Shown: positions 41,834 to 52,412, numbered from the stretch's first letter. The stretch is 64,000 bases of DNA from Tetramitus jugosus (GCA_937625935.1 OW569345.1:1-64000), one strand, 5' to 3'. A program made the numbers and translations. The notes: generated by a model not told the origin, from the letters alone.

Positions 41834-43060
41834 TTATTTGTTTGCTTTCACCTTACCTCGCCACATCCACACTTTTTCTCTCTCCTCCAAAGGATAGGGA
41901 TCATCAGGAAACATGGCTGGATACTTTTGCACGAACAAGAGTTCAAATTCTATACCAAGATATTTTGCTTCTTCGAATGCCTTCAGCTCCTGTCTCTTCT
42001 TGTGTGGCCTGTGATGCGAGTAAGTCAAATAAATCTCTGTATGATCAGGTATGGAGCAACTCTTGACTGTTGTCATCATTTCCCAATGTGTGCTCGTGTT
42101 GAAAATCAGATCACTGAGAATAATAATGTCAAACTTTTCCGCATGTCGTTCCAACTCGTCCGTATCATCGCTCTGTTGCTCTTCACTGCTGCTATCGTGC
42201 ACTATCGTCTCAGACTCTAGGCCTGTTTGATTGTGCTGTTTCTGTTCGAGCTCCTCTTCGTTCATCTTGCGCACAAACCTGCCCTTTTCATCATACAGGC
42301 AATCACTTCTCCTCTTCAATTGTTCCTTCTTGCCCCACAAGTGACCTCTCACCTCTACTCGTGCCTCACTCTCCATCTCTTCATACTCTTCCTGACCAAA
42401 ATTCGATATCCAAGTCTGTTTCGTCTTATCCAACAACTCTTCTTCTGGATAATCCGTGCAGAGCACTCGACGTGATCCCAGGAGCATACATGTCATACTG
42501 GGCAAGGAACCTCCTGCACCCAACTCCATGACACACTTGTCTTTGATGGATGGACATTCCTTGAGCATAATGTTTGGCTCTCTCTCATAAAGCATTGGAT
42601 GCTCGACCAATGTCGCAGATTTCATTTTTTCCTCGTCATTGTAATCAATTGTATTCTTCCATCGGAGAATCGGAGTATTGCCCATCGCAAACCATTTGGA
42701 GATGCATTTGCTAGAGTTCCACAAGCAATGTGCCCACAGTGAATGTTCACCAACGAGATTGACAACAAAATAGAGTTCCTTGGTGAGGACGACTGTCAGT
42801 GTTTGTGGTGGAGGTGTCGGTGGACGAAAATCCTTTGGTTCTTCAAACATGCTGCCTCCAAAAATTTCAGATAGCTCTTCTTCTTCTTCTTCCTGTGTGA
42901 TGGTGGAGTCTTGTTCTACATGACTGTTGTTCATGGTGGTCGTCTGGTTGTCGTCAGTCATTGGCCAAATTGAATTTTTGTGTTTGAAGTCGGAATGTGA
43001 AAAAAAATGTTGCAGTCGGAGGAGTCTGGTTGAACGAAAAAACTTCAAGTTCGATCGCAT
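41834..43060 (-). CDS. Protein methyltransferase, EFM7/NNT1-like
   Basis: 408 residues from the ATG at 43060. An alternative start at 42961 gives 375 residues and fits the short N terminus of fungal EFM7 better; the longer N terminus is Arg- and Phe-rich and might be a targeting sequence. Family blocks are clear: MFEEPKDFRPPTPPP, LVGEHSLWAHCLWNSS, the SAM-binding VMELGAGGSLPSM, CTDYPEEEL, FDIIILSDLIFN and LTYSHHRPHKK. EFM7 (NNT1) of yeast methylates the N terminus and adjacent lysine of eEF1A. An acidic insert (~270-310) is not in the core fold. It is convergent with midasin (51-nt gap). Confidence 0.85.
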   Translation of the reverse strand: MRSNLKFFRSTRLLRLQHFFSHSDFKHKNSIWPMTDDNQTTTMNNSHVEQDSTITQEEEEEELSEIFGGSMFEEPKDFRPPTPPPQTLTVVLTKELYFVVNLVGEHSLWAHCLWNSSKCISKWFAMGNTPILRWKNTIDYNDEEKMKSATLVEHPMLYEREPNIMLKECPSIKDKCVMELGAGGSLPSMTCMLLGSRRVLCTDYPEEELLDKTKQTWISNFGQEEYEEMESEARVEVRGHLWGKKEQLKRRSDCLYDEKGRFVRKMNEEELEQKQHNQTGLESETIVHDSSSEEQQSDDTDELERHAEKFDIIILSDLIFNTSTHWEMMTTVKSCSIPDHTEIYLTYSHHRPHKKRQELKAFEEAKYLGIEFELLFVQKYPAMFPDDPYPLEEREKVWMWRGKVKANK

Positions 43061-43246
43061 CACCCATCACTTCTTGTCCTTGTTGATATCGATCTCGCAG
43101 AAGAAAAATTGCACATGACTCTCTGTGTGTGTGATTGATTCGTTGTTTCCTCCTCCTTTCCCAAAAACAAAAAACAAAGCAAACAACCTGTACAAACAAA
43201 ACAAATAACCACCAATCATAAATAAACCAACACACGAACAAAAAAA

Positions 43247-44050
43247 ATGTCAAAGATCAACGGTATTGAAACAGAATGGACTCAATTGCAGCGAAAGATG
43301 GGCAACTTGCCAGAACTGCCAGAAGAAGACGAAGAAGAGATCAATGAAGAAGACTACAAGACTGAGAGACAAAAGCTGTACGAGTCATTGCAAACCAAAT
43401 CTCTCAATCAATTGAATGAGATGGAAGATGAGAGAAGAGATGATGATGATGACGAAGGAGAGCGCATGTTTGAAGAGTTGAGAAGGAAGCGATTGATGGA
43501 AATGAAGCAAAAAGCACAGAGAAACAAGTACAGAGGTGTCTATGAAATTTCTGCACCAGAGTACGTCAATGAGATTTGTAAGACGACTGATGATGTGTGG
43601 GTGGTGGTTCACTTGTTTGCACCTGGAAAGGACGAGTGCAAGGTGTTTGATCAAATCTGTAATCAATTGTCTCAAAAGCACACGTATGCAAAGTTTGTCA
43701 AGATTAGAGGCAATGCTGCAATTGCAAACTTCCCTGACAGAAACTGTCCAATGATTCTGTTGTACAATAAGGGCAGAATGGTGTCTCAGTGGATTGGTCT
43801 ACAGGCATTTGGTGGAATGCAAAACATTAGTGCTGACAATGTAGAATGGAGATTGCACAAGTTGGGAGCATTGGACTCGGACATGACCGAGCCACCTTCA
43901 AAGTTTGTGGCCGATGGTGACTCCAAGCAGACATCAGGCTCTGCAGGATCATTCAACTTTGTGGGAGAGACCTATGGAGGAAGCAAGACAACAAGGAGAT
44001 CGTACAGAGATGACGACGATGATGTCGATGATTATGATGACGAATATTAA
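43247..44050 (+). CDS. Phosducin-like protein (PLP2/PDCL3 type)
   Basis: 267 residues. An acidic helical N terminus (PELPEEDEEEINEEDY, then RMFEELRRKRLMEMK) precedes a thioredoxin-fold phosducin domain. That domain contains the conserved EISAPEYVNEI, VVVHLFAPGKDECKVFD, FVKIRGNAAIANFPDRNCP and LLYNKGRMVSQWIGL, and it lacks the CxxC of true thioredoxins. The tail is Asp-rich. PLP2/PDCL3 proteins act with the CCT chaperonin to fold actin and tubulin. An A-rich leader runs directly into the ATG. Confidence 0.93.
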   Translation: MSKINGIETEWTQLQRKMGNLPELPEEDEEEINEEDYKTERQKLYESLQTKSLNQLNEMEDERRDDDDDEGERMFEELRRKRLMEMKQKAQRNKYRGVYEISAPEYVNEICKTTDDVWVVVHLFAPGKDECKVFDQICNQLSQKHTYAKFVKIRGNAAIANFPDRNCPMILLYNKGRMVSQWIGLQAFGGMQNISADNVEWRLHKLGALDSDMTEPPSKFVADGDSKQTSGSAGSFNFVGETYGGSKTTRRSYRDDDDDVDDYDDEY

Positions 44051-44090
44051 AGTTCAGAGCACAAATGAGAAAATTGTCAAAAATGATACA

Positions 44091-45493
44091 TTATCTCTTC
44101 TTCTTTGCCTTCTCCTCGGCCAACATTTTCCTCTTGAGTGCTTTTTCCTTCTTAATTTCTTCGAATCGTAGTCTTGCCTTGTAAGCACGATAACAGAGTT
44201 TGATTCGATTTGCGCTGTCAAATAGTTCATTCTCTCGATCTTGTCGATCTTGTTCGATTCTAGCCTCTTTTACTTGTGCCCTGACTGCCATCTCCTCCGT
44301 TTCTCGCTTGAAATCCTCTTCCATTTTCTTCCTGAGGGCAATCTGATCTTCTCTGATGCCCTCCCAGTATGATAGCTTCTGTCTCATCTCTTCAATTTCT
44401 CGGTCAGATTTGTCTCTCCATTCCGATCCAACTTGTCTGAGTGCTGCATTGCGCTTATCTAGGAATTCACTTGTCTGATTGTACACTTTTTCTTCAATTT
44501 TTAGTTTCATTTCTTCCTCGAGTAGTAGTTCTTGTTCTAACGCACGCAATTCAATTTGCTCCTGCCTTCTTCTGCACTCAAATTCAGCATTGTCTGTGGC
44601 TACAGTCTTCAATTTCGCCTCTTGTGTCATTTTCTTTAGTTCTCTCAGTTGATTTACTAATTCATTCACCTTTTGTGTGCGCTCCTCGACCTCAAACTTT
44701 TTCATGTCCTTCTCCTTTTTCACATCCTTTTGTAAACTCTTGACTAATCGATTAAGTTGAACTTCATGCTCCTGAATGGTTTGTAGCATTTGTCTATCTT
44801 TGATCTCATCTTTGACCTTCTTGAAAAATAGTTCATAACTAACTTCAATCCTCTGCCGAGTACTTGGAGAAGAAGGATAGTTGAATTGTGGAGTCTTCAA
44901 GTGCTTGTATTTGGACTGTGGAAGCAATCCGTTTTGAATCTCCCTTAAACAGTTGGACAAAACATTCTGTATCTCTGTTCTCTCGGATTGAACCTTCTTC
45001 CAGTTGTTTAGCTCATTCGGTGTTTCCTTTAAATTTCTACTAAGTTTTCTCGTGTTGTCCTTCAACTTTTCCTGTATGGATGCGAGCTCTGACTCTTTCT
45101 CGTTTTGTTCCTTGATCGATGTGAAGACATCTTGATCCTTGTTACTCCTCTGTTGAGATAGAGCTTCATAACGGGCTCCAAGCTTTCGTTGCTCCTCCAA
45201 GATACTTGCCTATGGAAGAAAAGATGATGTCAGTTCCAAACTCATGGGAGAGTACTCATTCTAAGAATCAAACGTACCACAACGTTGAACTGACTCTGAT
45301 TGTTGCTTCCGTCTGCACTACTCGTTGCCGAGCTCTCACCGCTCAACGAAGAAACATCTGTTGTGAGCATGTTCAGCAATTGAAGCTTCTCAATTGCTTT
45401 CTCGATCACTGCACAAACTCTCATGGAGTCAATGCGAGAAATGTAGGGAGGCAGGTCGTAATCTCCATTGATCAGCATCATTTGTGAGCTCAT
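44091..45493 (-). CDS. Coiled-coil IQ-motif protein, probable nexin-dynein regulatory complex subunit (DRC9/DRC10-like), two exons
   Basis: Exons 45278-45493 and 44091-45209 on the minus strand. The 68-nt intron has a GTACGT donor and a CCATAG acceptor, and phase 0 gives 444 residues. The N-terminal ~45 residues (RIDSMRVCAVIEKAIEKLQL) resemble the start of IQCG/IQCD-type proteins. Most of the rest is continuous coiled coil, including the block KLSYWEGIREDQIALRKKME. An IQ-like motif (IKLCYRAYKARLRF) near residue 410 would bind calmodulin, and the tail is Lys-rich. DRC9 and DRC10 are axonemal subunits that hold outer doublets and regulate dynein. I cannot distinguish which one this is; a generic coiled-coil/IQ protein remains possible. 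Confidence 0.65.
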
Positions 45494-46046
45494 TTTTTTA
45501 CTCGATCATCGTACATTGCGGATCTGCCGCCAAAATATTTTACCGAAAGATGATTCTCTGAGCAACACACGAAAAGAAGCCAGAAGTTCTAGTCCATAGT
45601 CACAAACAATGAGAATCATCTTCTTGCTCCGTGTTTGTCTCAAGGTACTGTCGGGTAAATCAGATTTGGTCGATGTCACATCTCGTCAAATGTCGCATGT
45701 CAATCGAGAATAGTGTAAAATGTTCATTACGAATCAACAATTGTAAGGATTCGATCGTCCACTCCCAGTTCCTTGTCCAAGTCTGGTGCCATCCCTGTTG
45801 CCCACCACCAACAAAAACAACAACAAACTGCTGTGAAGATTTTGTCCAAAACACAAACAAACGTTCTTCGCAACAACAACACCCAACCCTATCTCCCATT
45901 CACCAAAAAAAAGTTGTGTGGCTGACTCACTAATATCTGATTCTCCTCCTTACTATTTTTTGTTTTTTTGTGAGCGCATAATACAAACAAGACGAACAAA
46001 ACAACCTATAACCAATAACTAAACAACAACAACAACAACAACAATA
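45494..46046. other. Divergent intergenic region
   Basis: 553 nt between the DRC-like gene and the CH/filamin/GAP gene. No ORF looks coding. The last 23 nt are a (CAA)n leader ending at the ATG. I looked for a tRNA or snoRNA and found none that could be supported. Confidence 0.5.
46024..46046 (+). promoter_or_regulatory. (CAA)n leader directly before the start codon
   Basis: Seven to eight consecutive CAA triplets end two nucleotides before the ATG at 46047. Similar CAA- or AAC-rich leaders precede the starts at 50890, 53472, 59831 and 63751. Unstructured CAA leaders are known to favour ribosome scanning; a function here is inferred from recurrence only. Confidence 0.6.
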
Positions 46047-49000
46047 ATGAATGATTTAACAAGAGCAGTCAAGGGCTCTCAACTCAAGAATCAACCACTC
46101 AAGAGAGACAAGAGCAAAAACATTGACACGTCGATTGCTGAACAACGGGCCTACGAGTTTCTCGTGAGACAACAAGAAGCCAAGGAATGGATTCAAGAGG
46201 TTGTCGGTGAAAAACTCAGTGGTTCTGCTGCCACATTCTGTGATCAACTGAGAGATGGTATCGTGTTGGCCAAGTTGGCCAAGATGTTTGACCCTACATC
46301 AGTGGGCAAGATTCATCAATCTACGGGAACAGTGTTGGAATTTATGGCTGTGGACAACATTTCAAAATTCCTGTTAGCATGTAAAAATATTAGACTACCG
46401 ACAATCTACTTGTTCGAGGTGACTGATCTCTGGGAGTCTAAATCACCTAGCAAAGTCGTGAGTACTGTGCACACGTTGGCCAACTTTTTGGCTGAGACGG
46501 GCAAGGCAATCAAGATGAAGAATCTGGAGGCTGCTGGTCTCGTTTTCAATCAAGAGGATCTCGAGAGAGCATGGAGAGATTTGCAAGATATGGAGGGTGG
46601 TCAAATGACATTCACAGTGTCTGGTTCATCTGGTCAAGACGATGGTCAGAAGGATCTGTATGACTCTGACAGCGACTTGGACGACAAGTTGCTGGACGAC
46701 AATGTCGCATCTGCCCATACTTGTGTGCTCGAAGGTGACGCTGTCAACAGAGGTATCGCCGGTGTTCAAAACAAGTTTATCATCAAGGCTAGAGACTTTG
46801 ATGAGCGTGAGTTGACTGTCGGTGGTGAAGTGTTCGAAGTCAAGCTCTTCCTCAAGAGTAACATCAAGTCAACACCTGTTGTCGGTACAGTCAAGGACTT
46901 GCAGAACGGTCAATACGAGGTTACCTACATTCCTGAAGTTGCCGGTGAGTACCGCATGGAAATTGTACTTGTAGATGTCATTGATGAAGAAGAAGAAGAA
47001 GAGACAATGCTCAAGCAATGTCCAATCAATGTTCAAGTTGATCCATCACGCGACAGTGATCCATCAAAGTCTGAACTGAGCGGATTAGGTCTTTCATCGG
47101 CCACCGCTGGCTCTGAAACATCGTTCACACTGAACACCAAGGATCGATTCGGAAACGTCAAGACTACCGGTGGAGAAAACTTTTCTGCAGTCTTGGTCAA
47201 CGGAAGCGAAAAGGTTCAAGCTACTGTGGTCGATAACGAAGATGGCAGCTATGTCTTCAAGTACACCTGTCCAAAGAGTGGAGACTATCAATTGGACATC
47301 TCATTGAACGGTCAATCTGCATTCGACAAGAAGACTGTCAATGTCAAGGACGCTGGTGTCTCTGACCCATCTCAATCCGTTGTCATCGGTTTGGACAAGT
47401 TGGCTCACATTGTTGCTGGTCAACCTGCATCCTTCTCCATTCAAGCCAAGGACAAGTTGGGCAACGATAGATCATCTGGTGGTGAAAAGTTTGTTGCTAC
47501 ATTGGCTCACTCCACTGATTCCTCAAAGGACGTTCAAATCAACATGGTTGACTCCAATGACGGCAAGTACGAGTTTGACTTTGTTGCAAACAACAGTGGA
47601 AACTATCAACTGCGCATTGAACTGGAAGGACAAGTTGTTTCTAACACTGCTACCGTTGTTGCTGACACTGGTGTCACCGATCCATCCAAGTGTACCATTT
47701 CATCCAATGACTTCAAGCTTGTCAAGGCAGGTGAGGTGAAGAAGTTTACCTTGACTTCATGTGACGAGTTTGGTAACCCACGTTCCAAGGGAGGTGACTC
47801 TTTTGTCATGCCTATTGCCAACAAGCAAAATATGGAGTATTCTCGTGAAGATTTGGTCTCCATTGTTGACAATGGTGATGGTAACTATGAAGTGAGCTTC
47901 TCTATTGAACTCATTGGTGAATACAGTGCTCAACTCATGTTGAAGAGCCCTGTTGCTGCAACCACTGAGAGCACTGAAGAAGGTGACTCCCAAAAGAGAA
48001 CCATGAGCAACTTGTTGGGCTTCTTGCGCCGATACAAGTATGACAACGTTTCTGGATTCCCATGCGACGTTGTTGCTACTGACTCTGGTGTCAGTGATGC
48101 CAACAAGACTGAATTCTCTGGAAAGGGATTGTCTGGTGTTGAACTCGGAACTACCTGTTCATTCAACATTCAAACATTCGATAGCTATGGAAATACGAGA
48201 GCTACTGGATCTGATGCTGTTGATGTCAAGTTCCACAACAAGACCTCTGGTAACACCATCACAAAGACTGATGTCTCCGATAACCAAGATGGTTCTTACA
48301 CTATTTCATTCCAACCAGACACTATCGGTGAATATAGCATTGATATCTCTATCAACGGTGTGGCTATCACCAATGAAGCCAGTCAACAATTGATCAGAGC
48401 TTATGCCAAGTCATTGAAGGACATTAGCGACGAAGAAATCTTCCAATTGGATCCTTACAACTGGTTGGCCAGTTTGAGCAGCATGGTCGCTCTTGAAGAA
48501 GACGATGAATTGACTGCCGTCATCAACGAATTGAGACAACAATTGATTCGTCAATTGAAGGACAACTCTGCCACTGAGAAGGAAGTTGATGATCTCGAAA
48601 GAAAGATTCAACTCTTGATCAACAACAGAATGAAGATTGAAGAAGTGATCAAGTCTCAAGCCAGACGTGGTTTGTTCAGAAGAAAGGGAGCAAACGAAGT
48701 TGTTGTCAAGGATGACCAAGAACAAAAGAAGAGATTGCAACAATTGCAAGTCTACGGAAGAATGATGTACTTGTTGCAAGCTGAAGGCAGATACTTGTCT
48801 CGTTTGTTCTACTTTGTGCCAACTGAAAAGTTGGAAAAGTTCTTGGACACGATTCTGTTGTCTCTGTTCGGATTTGCCTTCTCTCCTCGTGAAGAATTCT
48901 TGATCCTGAGATTGTTCCAAGAAACTGTCTTGCTCGAAGTTTCCAAGGTTGGTGAACACTCCAACGCCAAGGAATTCTTCAACAACTCCTCTGGTATATT

Positions 49001-50657
49001 GCCAAAGATGATTATCTCATACACCAGAAGACTCCAAGGTCAAGCATTCTTGCAAAAGGTGCTCTATGACAAGATTTTGGACGGTATCATCTCTGACAAG
49101 GGATTGAACTTGGAATTGAACCCTGTCAAGTTGTTGAAGGCTCTCGATCCATCTCAATTGGCTGCTCAAGTCACCAACGAGAAGGCTTTGGAGAATGAAC
49201 AAGTCAGACAGGCTGTTGAGAGCCGAAAGAAGAGATTAGTCGAAGTCTGTAACAACTTCTTGACCACCCTCTCTGAGAACATCAATGAAATCCCATACGG
49301 TCTGAGATGGGTCTGTAAGCAAATCTCCATCGAGTTGAAGAAGAGATACTTGGGTGCTGGAGAGGACGACTTGGCTCATGCTCTCACTTTCTTGATCTTC
49401 TTCAAGTTCTTGAATCCTGTGATTGTTTCTCCTGATGGCTTCCAATTGACCAAGAAGAAGATTTCCATGGAAATGCGTAACAACCTTGTTGTCATTTCCA
49501 AGGTTCTGTCCAACTTGGTTTCCAACATTCAATTCGCTTCCACTGATCCATACGCAACTGTCAATGAATGGATCGCTGAAAAGTATCAATCAAGCTATCT
49601 TCCATTCATTGCCAACTTTATCAATGTTGAAGATCCAGAAGAAGCCCTTGGTGTCAACGAATACATCAACTTGACTCTGACCAAGACACCAACCATCACC
49701 ATTTCATGGAACGAACTTTTCTCACTCCATGGATTGTTGAATGAAAGAATTGCAAAGATTTGCCCTGACAATGAAGATCCATTGAGAATGATCTTGAAGA
49801 GCGTCTCTGCTGTTCCAGAGCAATTGGCTCCTGAAGATAACGAAGAAGTTGCCATTTCTTTGATCAATCCTCAAGCTGCCACTGTTGAAAGTGATACCAA
49901 GAACAAGGTTACCCAGTTGTACCACGAAACCAAGATCAACTTCAAGAAGGTGTTGAGATTGTTACCTCCTGATAGAATTGGTGCTGGTGTGGTTGCTACT
50001 TTGGGCAATGCTGAAAAGTACGCTGCATCTCTCCAATCCAGCCAAAACAAGCACGACATTGAAGTTGCTGCTGTGTTGTCTGAGAAGACAAAGGCTGTCA
50101 AGAATGCTTTGCCAATCCTTGAGGACGAGAAGGTTCTTGAACCTGAAACTCAATACAAGCAATTGTTGATTGATGTCACTCGTGATATCAAGAATCAAAG
50201 AGATGTCAAGAGAAAGCAATTGATCGAAAGAGATCGTTTGGTTGAATCGATTGCCAGTCTTGAAAAGCACAGTTCATTCTTGAAGGAAAGAATTGAAGGC
50301 TTGAATCAATACATTGTTGAAGCCGTCAATGCTGATTATGATACCAGCAAGCACAAGAAGAACGAATTCAAGTTCAGCTACAAGCACTTGGCTGAGAAGC
50401 ACAAGGTTATCGAGTCATCGAGCTTGAACAAGCTGCAACAAAAGGCCATCAAGTTCAAGATCACAATGTCCAGCCCAGGTAAGTTCAATGTTGATGCTAC
50501 CTTGGCAGGAAAGACTGTTCAAACCATTGAAGTTGTCTTGAGTGATTTGCTCGACAGACAATCCAAGAAGCAAACAAAGATTGAGTATGACGATGTGACA
50601 TTGAACGTTGACAAGACGATCGATATCTTGAACAAGTTGTTCTCCAACAAGAAGTAA
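46047..50657 (+). CDS. CH domain - five filamin repeats - IQGAP-type RasGAP domain protein
   Basis: 1536 residues with no intron. Residues ~35-155 form a calponin-homology domain (AKEWIQEVV, FCDQLRDGIVLAKLAKMF). Residues ~221-785 form five filamin-type Ig repeats, each with an AG-x-x-x-F-x-I-x-x-x-D-x-x-GN-x-R-x-x-GG pattern and a DGSYxxxYxPxxxGxY block. Residues ~830-890 are helical. Residues ~910-1220 form a RasGAP-related domain of IQGAP type (EFLILRLFQETVLLEV, LTFLIFFKFLNPVIVSPDGF). The C terminus (~1285-1536) resembles RasGAP_C. IQGAPs link Rho-family GTPases to actin; filamin repeats give an extended linker. There is no IQ motif. It is probably an actin-cytoskeleton scaffold; GTPase-stimulating activity is uncertain because IQGAP-type domains often lack the catalytic arginine. 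Confidence 0.92.
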   Translation: MNDLTRAVKGSQLKNQPLKRDKSKNIDTSIAEQRAYEFLVRQQEAKEWIQEVVGEKLSGSAATFCDQLRDGIVLAKLAKMFDPTSVGKIHQSTGTVLEFMAVDNISKFLLACKNIRLPTIYLFEVTDLWESKSPSKVVSTVHTLANFLAETGKAIKMKNLEAAGLVFNQEDLERAWRDLQDMEGGQMTFTVSGSSGQDDGQKDLYDSDSDLDDKLLDDNVASAHTCVLEGDAVNRGIAGVQNKFIIKARDFDERELTVGGEVFEVKLFLKSNIKSTPVVGTVKDLQNGQYEVTYIPEVAGEYRMEIVLVDVIDEEEEEETMLKQCPINVQVDPSRDSDPSKSELSGLGLSSATAGSETSFTLNTKDRFGNVKTTGGENFSAVLVNGSEKVQATVVDNEDGSYVFKYTCPKSGDYQLDISLNGQSAFDKKTVNVKDAGVSDPSQSVVIGLDKLAHIVAGQPASFSIQAKDKLGNDRSSGGEKFVATLAHSTDSSKDVQINMVDSNDGKYEFDFVANNSGNYQLRIELEGQVVSNTATVVADTGVTDPSKCTISSNDFKLVKAGEVKKFTLTSCDEFGNPRSKGGDSFVMPIANKQNMEYSREDLVSIVDNGDGNYEVSFSIELIGEYSAQLMLKSPVAATTESTEEGDSQKRTMSNLLGFLRRYKYDNVSGFPCDVVATDSGVSDANKTEFSGKGLSGVELGTTCSFNIQTFDSYGNTRATGSDAVDVKFHNKTSGNTITKTDVSDNQDGSYTISFQPDTIGEYSIDISINGVAITNEASQQLIRAYAKSLKDISDEEIFQLDPYNWLASLSSMVALEEDDELTAVINELRQQLIRQLKDNSATEKEVDDLERKIQLLINNRMKIEEVIKSQARRGLFRRKGANEVVVKDDQEQKKRLQQLQVYGRMMYLLQAEGRYLSRLFYFVPTEKLEKFLDTILLSLFGFAFSPREEFLILRLFQETVLLEVSKVGEHSNAKEFFNNSSGILPKMIISYTRRLQGQAFLQKVLYDKILDGIISDKGLNLELNPVKLLKALDPSQLAAQVTNEKALENEQVRQAVESRKKRLVEVCNNFLTTLSENINEIPYGLRWVCKQISIELKKRYLGAGEDDLAHALTFLIFFKFLNPVIVSPDGFQLTKKKISMEMRNNLVVISKVLSNLVSNIQFASTDPYATVNEWIAEKYQSSYLPFIANFINVEDPEEALGVNEYINLTLTKTPTITISWNELFSLHGLLNERIAKICPDNEDPLRMILKSVSAVPEQLAPEDNEEVAISLINPQAATVESDTKNKVTQLYHETKINFKKVLRLLPPDRIGAGVVATLGNAEKYAASLQSSQNKHDIEVAAVLSEKTKAVKNALPILEDEKVLEPETQYKQLLIDVTRDIKNQRDVKRKQLIERDRLVESIASLEKHSSFLKERIEGLNQYIVEAVNADYDTSKHKKNEFKFSYKHLAEKHKVIESSSLNKLQQKAIKFKITMSSPGKFNVDATLAGKTVQTIEVVLSDLLDRQSKKQTKIEYDDVTLNVDKTIDILNKLFSNKK

Positions 50658-50889
50658 ATAAAATAATAATAGATATTAATCATTCATTATTCGTTTCAAA
50701 TACAAACAATCAGTTCCCGATCGAATTTCACACGGTGCGTTCCCACACAAGAACTTCCTCTGTGCTCTCTTGCCAGATACTGAATCTCCTCCCCTGTGGC
50801 AAAAATCTCCTCAAGCACATTTTCAAAAAACGAGAAAAAAAAACACAACAAACCAAACAACAATCAACAACAAGAACAAGAACGCCACC

Positions 50890-52347
50890 ATGTCGACAAC
50901 AACAACAACGGAAGAACAAATCAAACTTTTAGAAGAACAGTTAACACAACTAAAACAGCAACAACAAGAAGAAGATGAAAAAAAGAAGAAGAAAAAGGCA
51001 GGAAAGGGCAAAGGAGGCATGATTGCTCTTGAACCAGTCGCTGGAACCAGAGATTTCCCACCAGAGGACATGAGACTACGTCAATGGCTCTTCTCCAAGT
51101 TCCATGCCGTTGCCAAATCCTATGGCTTTGAAGAGTACGATGCTCCGATTTTGGAGTCGGAGGAACTTTACAAAAGAAAGGGCGGAGAAGAAATCACCCA
51201 ACAAATGTATCACTTCAAGGACAGAAGTGGACAAGCTGTAGCTCTGAGACCAGAGATGACTCCTACACTGGCACGTCTCATTCTCCAACAAGGAAAAGCT
51301 CTTTTGCTCCCAGTCAAATGGTACAGCATTCCTCAGTGCTGGAGATTTGAAACAACGACAAGAGGCAGAAAGAGAGAGCATTATCAATGGAATATGGACA
51401 TTTGGGGCATTCAACAATCGAGTGCTGAGGCAGAGCTATTGGGAGCGATCGTTGCTCTCTTCCAATCTGTTGGTCTGACGAAACAAGACGTTGGAATCAA
51501 GATTTCTAGCAGAAAAGTGTTGCAAAGTGTGTTGGACAAGCTTGCTGTTCCACAAGAGATTTTTGCAGAAACGTGCGTCATTATTGACAAACTGGACAAA
51601 CTGGAAGAAGAAGAAGTGTTGAGCCAGTTGAGTCAACTAGGATTGAGTCACGAAACTGGAAAGCAAATTCTGGAGCACATGGCCATTAAGAATATTGCAG
51701 AGCTTGAACAGGCGTTGGGTGCTGAACATGAAGCAGTCAAGGACTTGAGACTCGTGTTCGAATTGGCCAAGGGCTACGGTTACGATGAATGGTTAATCTT
51801 TGATGCATCGATTGTGAGAGGATTGTCCTATTATACCGGTGTTGTGTTTGAGGCATTTGCTAGACAGGGTGAATTGCAGAGAGCAATCTGTGGTGGTGGT
51901 CGATATGATCGCATTCTGAGCACCTATGGATCCAAGAGAGACGTTCCTGCATGTGGTTTCGGTTTTGGTGACTGTGTGATCCTCGAGATTCTGAGAGACA
52001 AGAATCTGATCCCTCAAGATGTGACCAAGCACGTGATCAATGATCTCGTCATTCCATTCAATGAACAAATGAGATCTGCTGCTTGTTCCATTGTGGCCCA
52101 GCTGAGAGAAGCTGGACGTGTTGCCGATGTGTATTTGGGCAATCCAAAGAAGATTGGAACTGCGTTCAGTTATGCTGACAGAATTGGTGCTGATCGTGCC
52201 ATTCTCATTGCACCAGACGAGTGGCAACAAGACAAGGTCAACATCAAATATCTGAGATTGGGCAGTGGTGCCAAGGAGGACCAAGTGCAATACACGGTGC
52301 CCAAGGAAGATATCTTGACATTTGTCCCACCACAGGAACAACAATAA
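50890..52347 (+). CDS. Histidyl-tRNA synthetase
   Basis: 485 residues from the ATG at 50890 (context GCCACCATGT). The longer open frame upstream runs through the CAA-rich leader and is not used. A basic, Gln/Lys-rich helical N terminus (~residues 1-45) resembles eukaryotic WHEP-like or tRNA-binding extensions. Class II motifs follow: GTRDFPPEDM (motif 1 region), ALRPEMTPTLARL and WRFETTTRGRKREHYQWNMD (motif 2), and the HisRS signatures GLSYYTGVVFEAF and GGGRYDRIL. The C-terminal anticodon-binding domain starts near residue 385. It charges tRNA-His in the cytosol. Any mitochondrial form would need a second start; none is obvious. Confidence 0.96.
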   Translation: MSTTTTTEEQIKLLEEQLTQLKQQQQEEDEKKKKKKAGKGKGGMIALEPVAGTRDFPPEDMRLRQWLFSKFHAVAKSYGFEEYDAPILESEELYKRKGGEEITQQMYHFKDRSGQAVALRPEMTPTLARLILQQGKALLLPVKWYSIPQCWRFETTTRGRKREHYQWNMDIWGIQQSSAEAELLGAIVALFQSVGLTKQDVGIKISSRKVLQSVLDKLAVPQEIFAETCVIIDKLDKLEEEEVLSQLSQLGLSHETGKQILEHMAIKNIAELEQALGAEHEAVKDLRLVFELAKGYGYDEWLIFDASIVRGLSYYTGVVFEAFARQGELQRAICGGGRYDRILSTYGSKRDVPACGFGFGDCVILEILRDKNLIPQDVTKHVINDLVIPFNEQMRSAACSIVAQLREAGRVADVYLGNPKKIGTAFSYADRIGADRAILIAPDEWQQDKVNIKYLRLGSGAKEDQVQYTVPKEDILTFVPPQEQQ

Positions 52348-52412
52348 TAAAAACGATGGACTCTTGATATGACGATTTATTGTAATCTTCCAGCACTGAG
52401 ATTGCTGTTTGT

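Noticed and set aside
50770-50889. In-frame ATG extension of the histidyl-tRNA synthetase
   Set aside because: The extra 40 residues derive from the CAA-rich leader and do not resemble a targeting sequence; ATG at 50890 has the better context.
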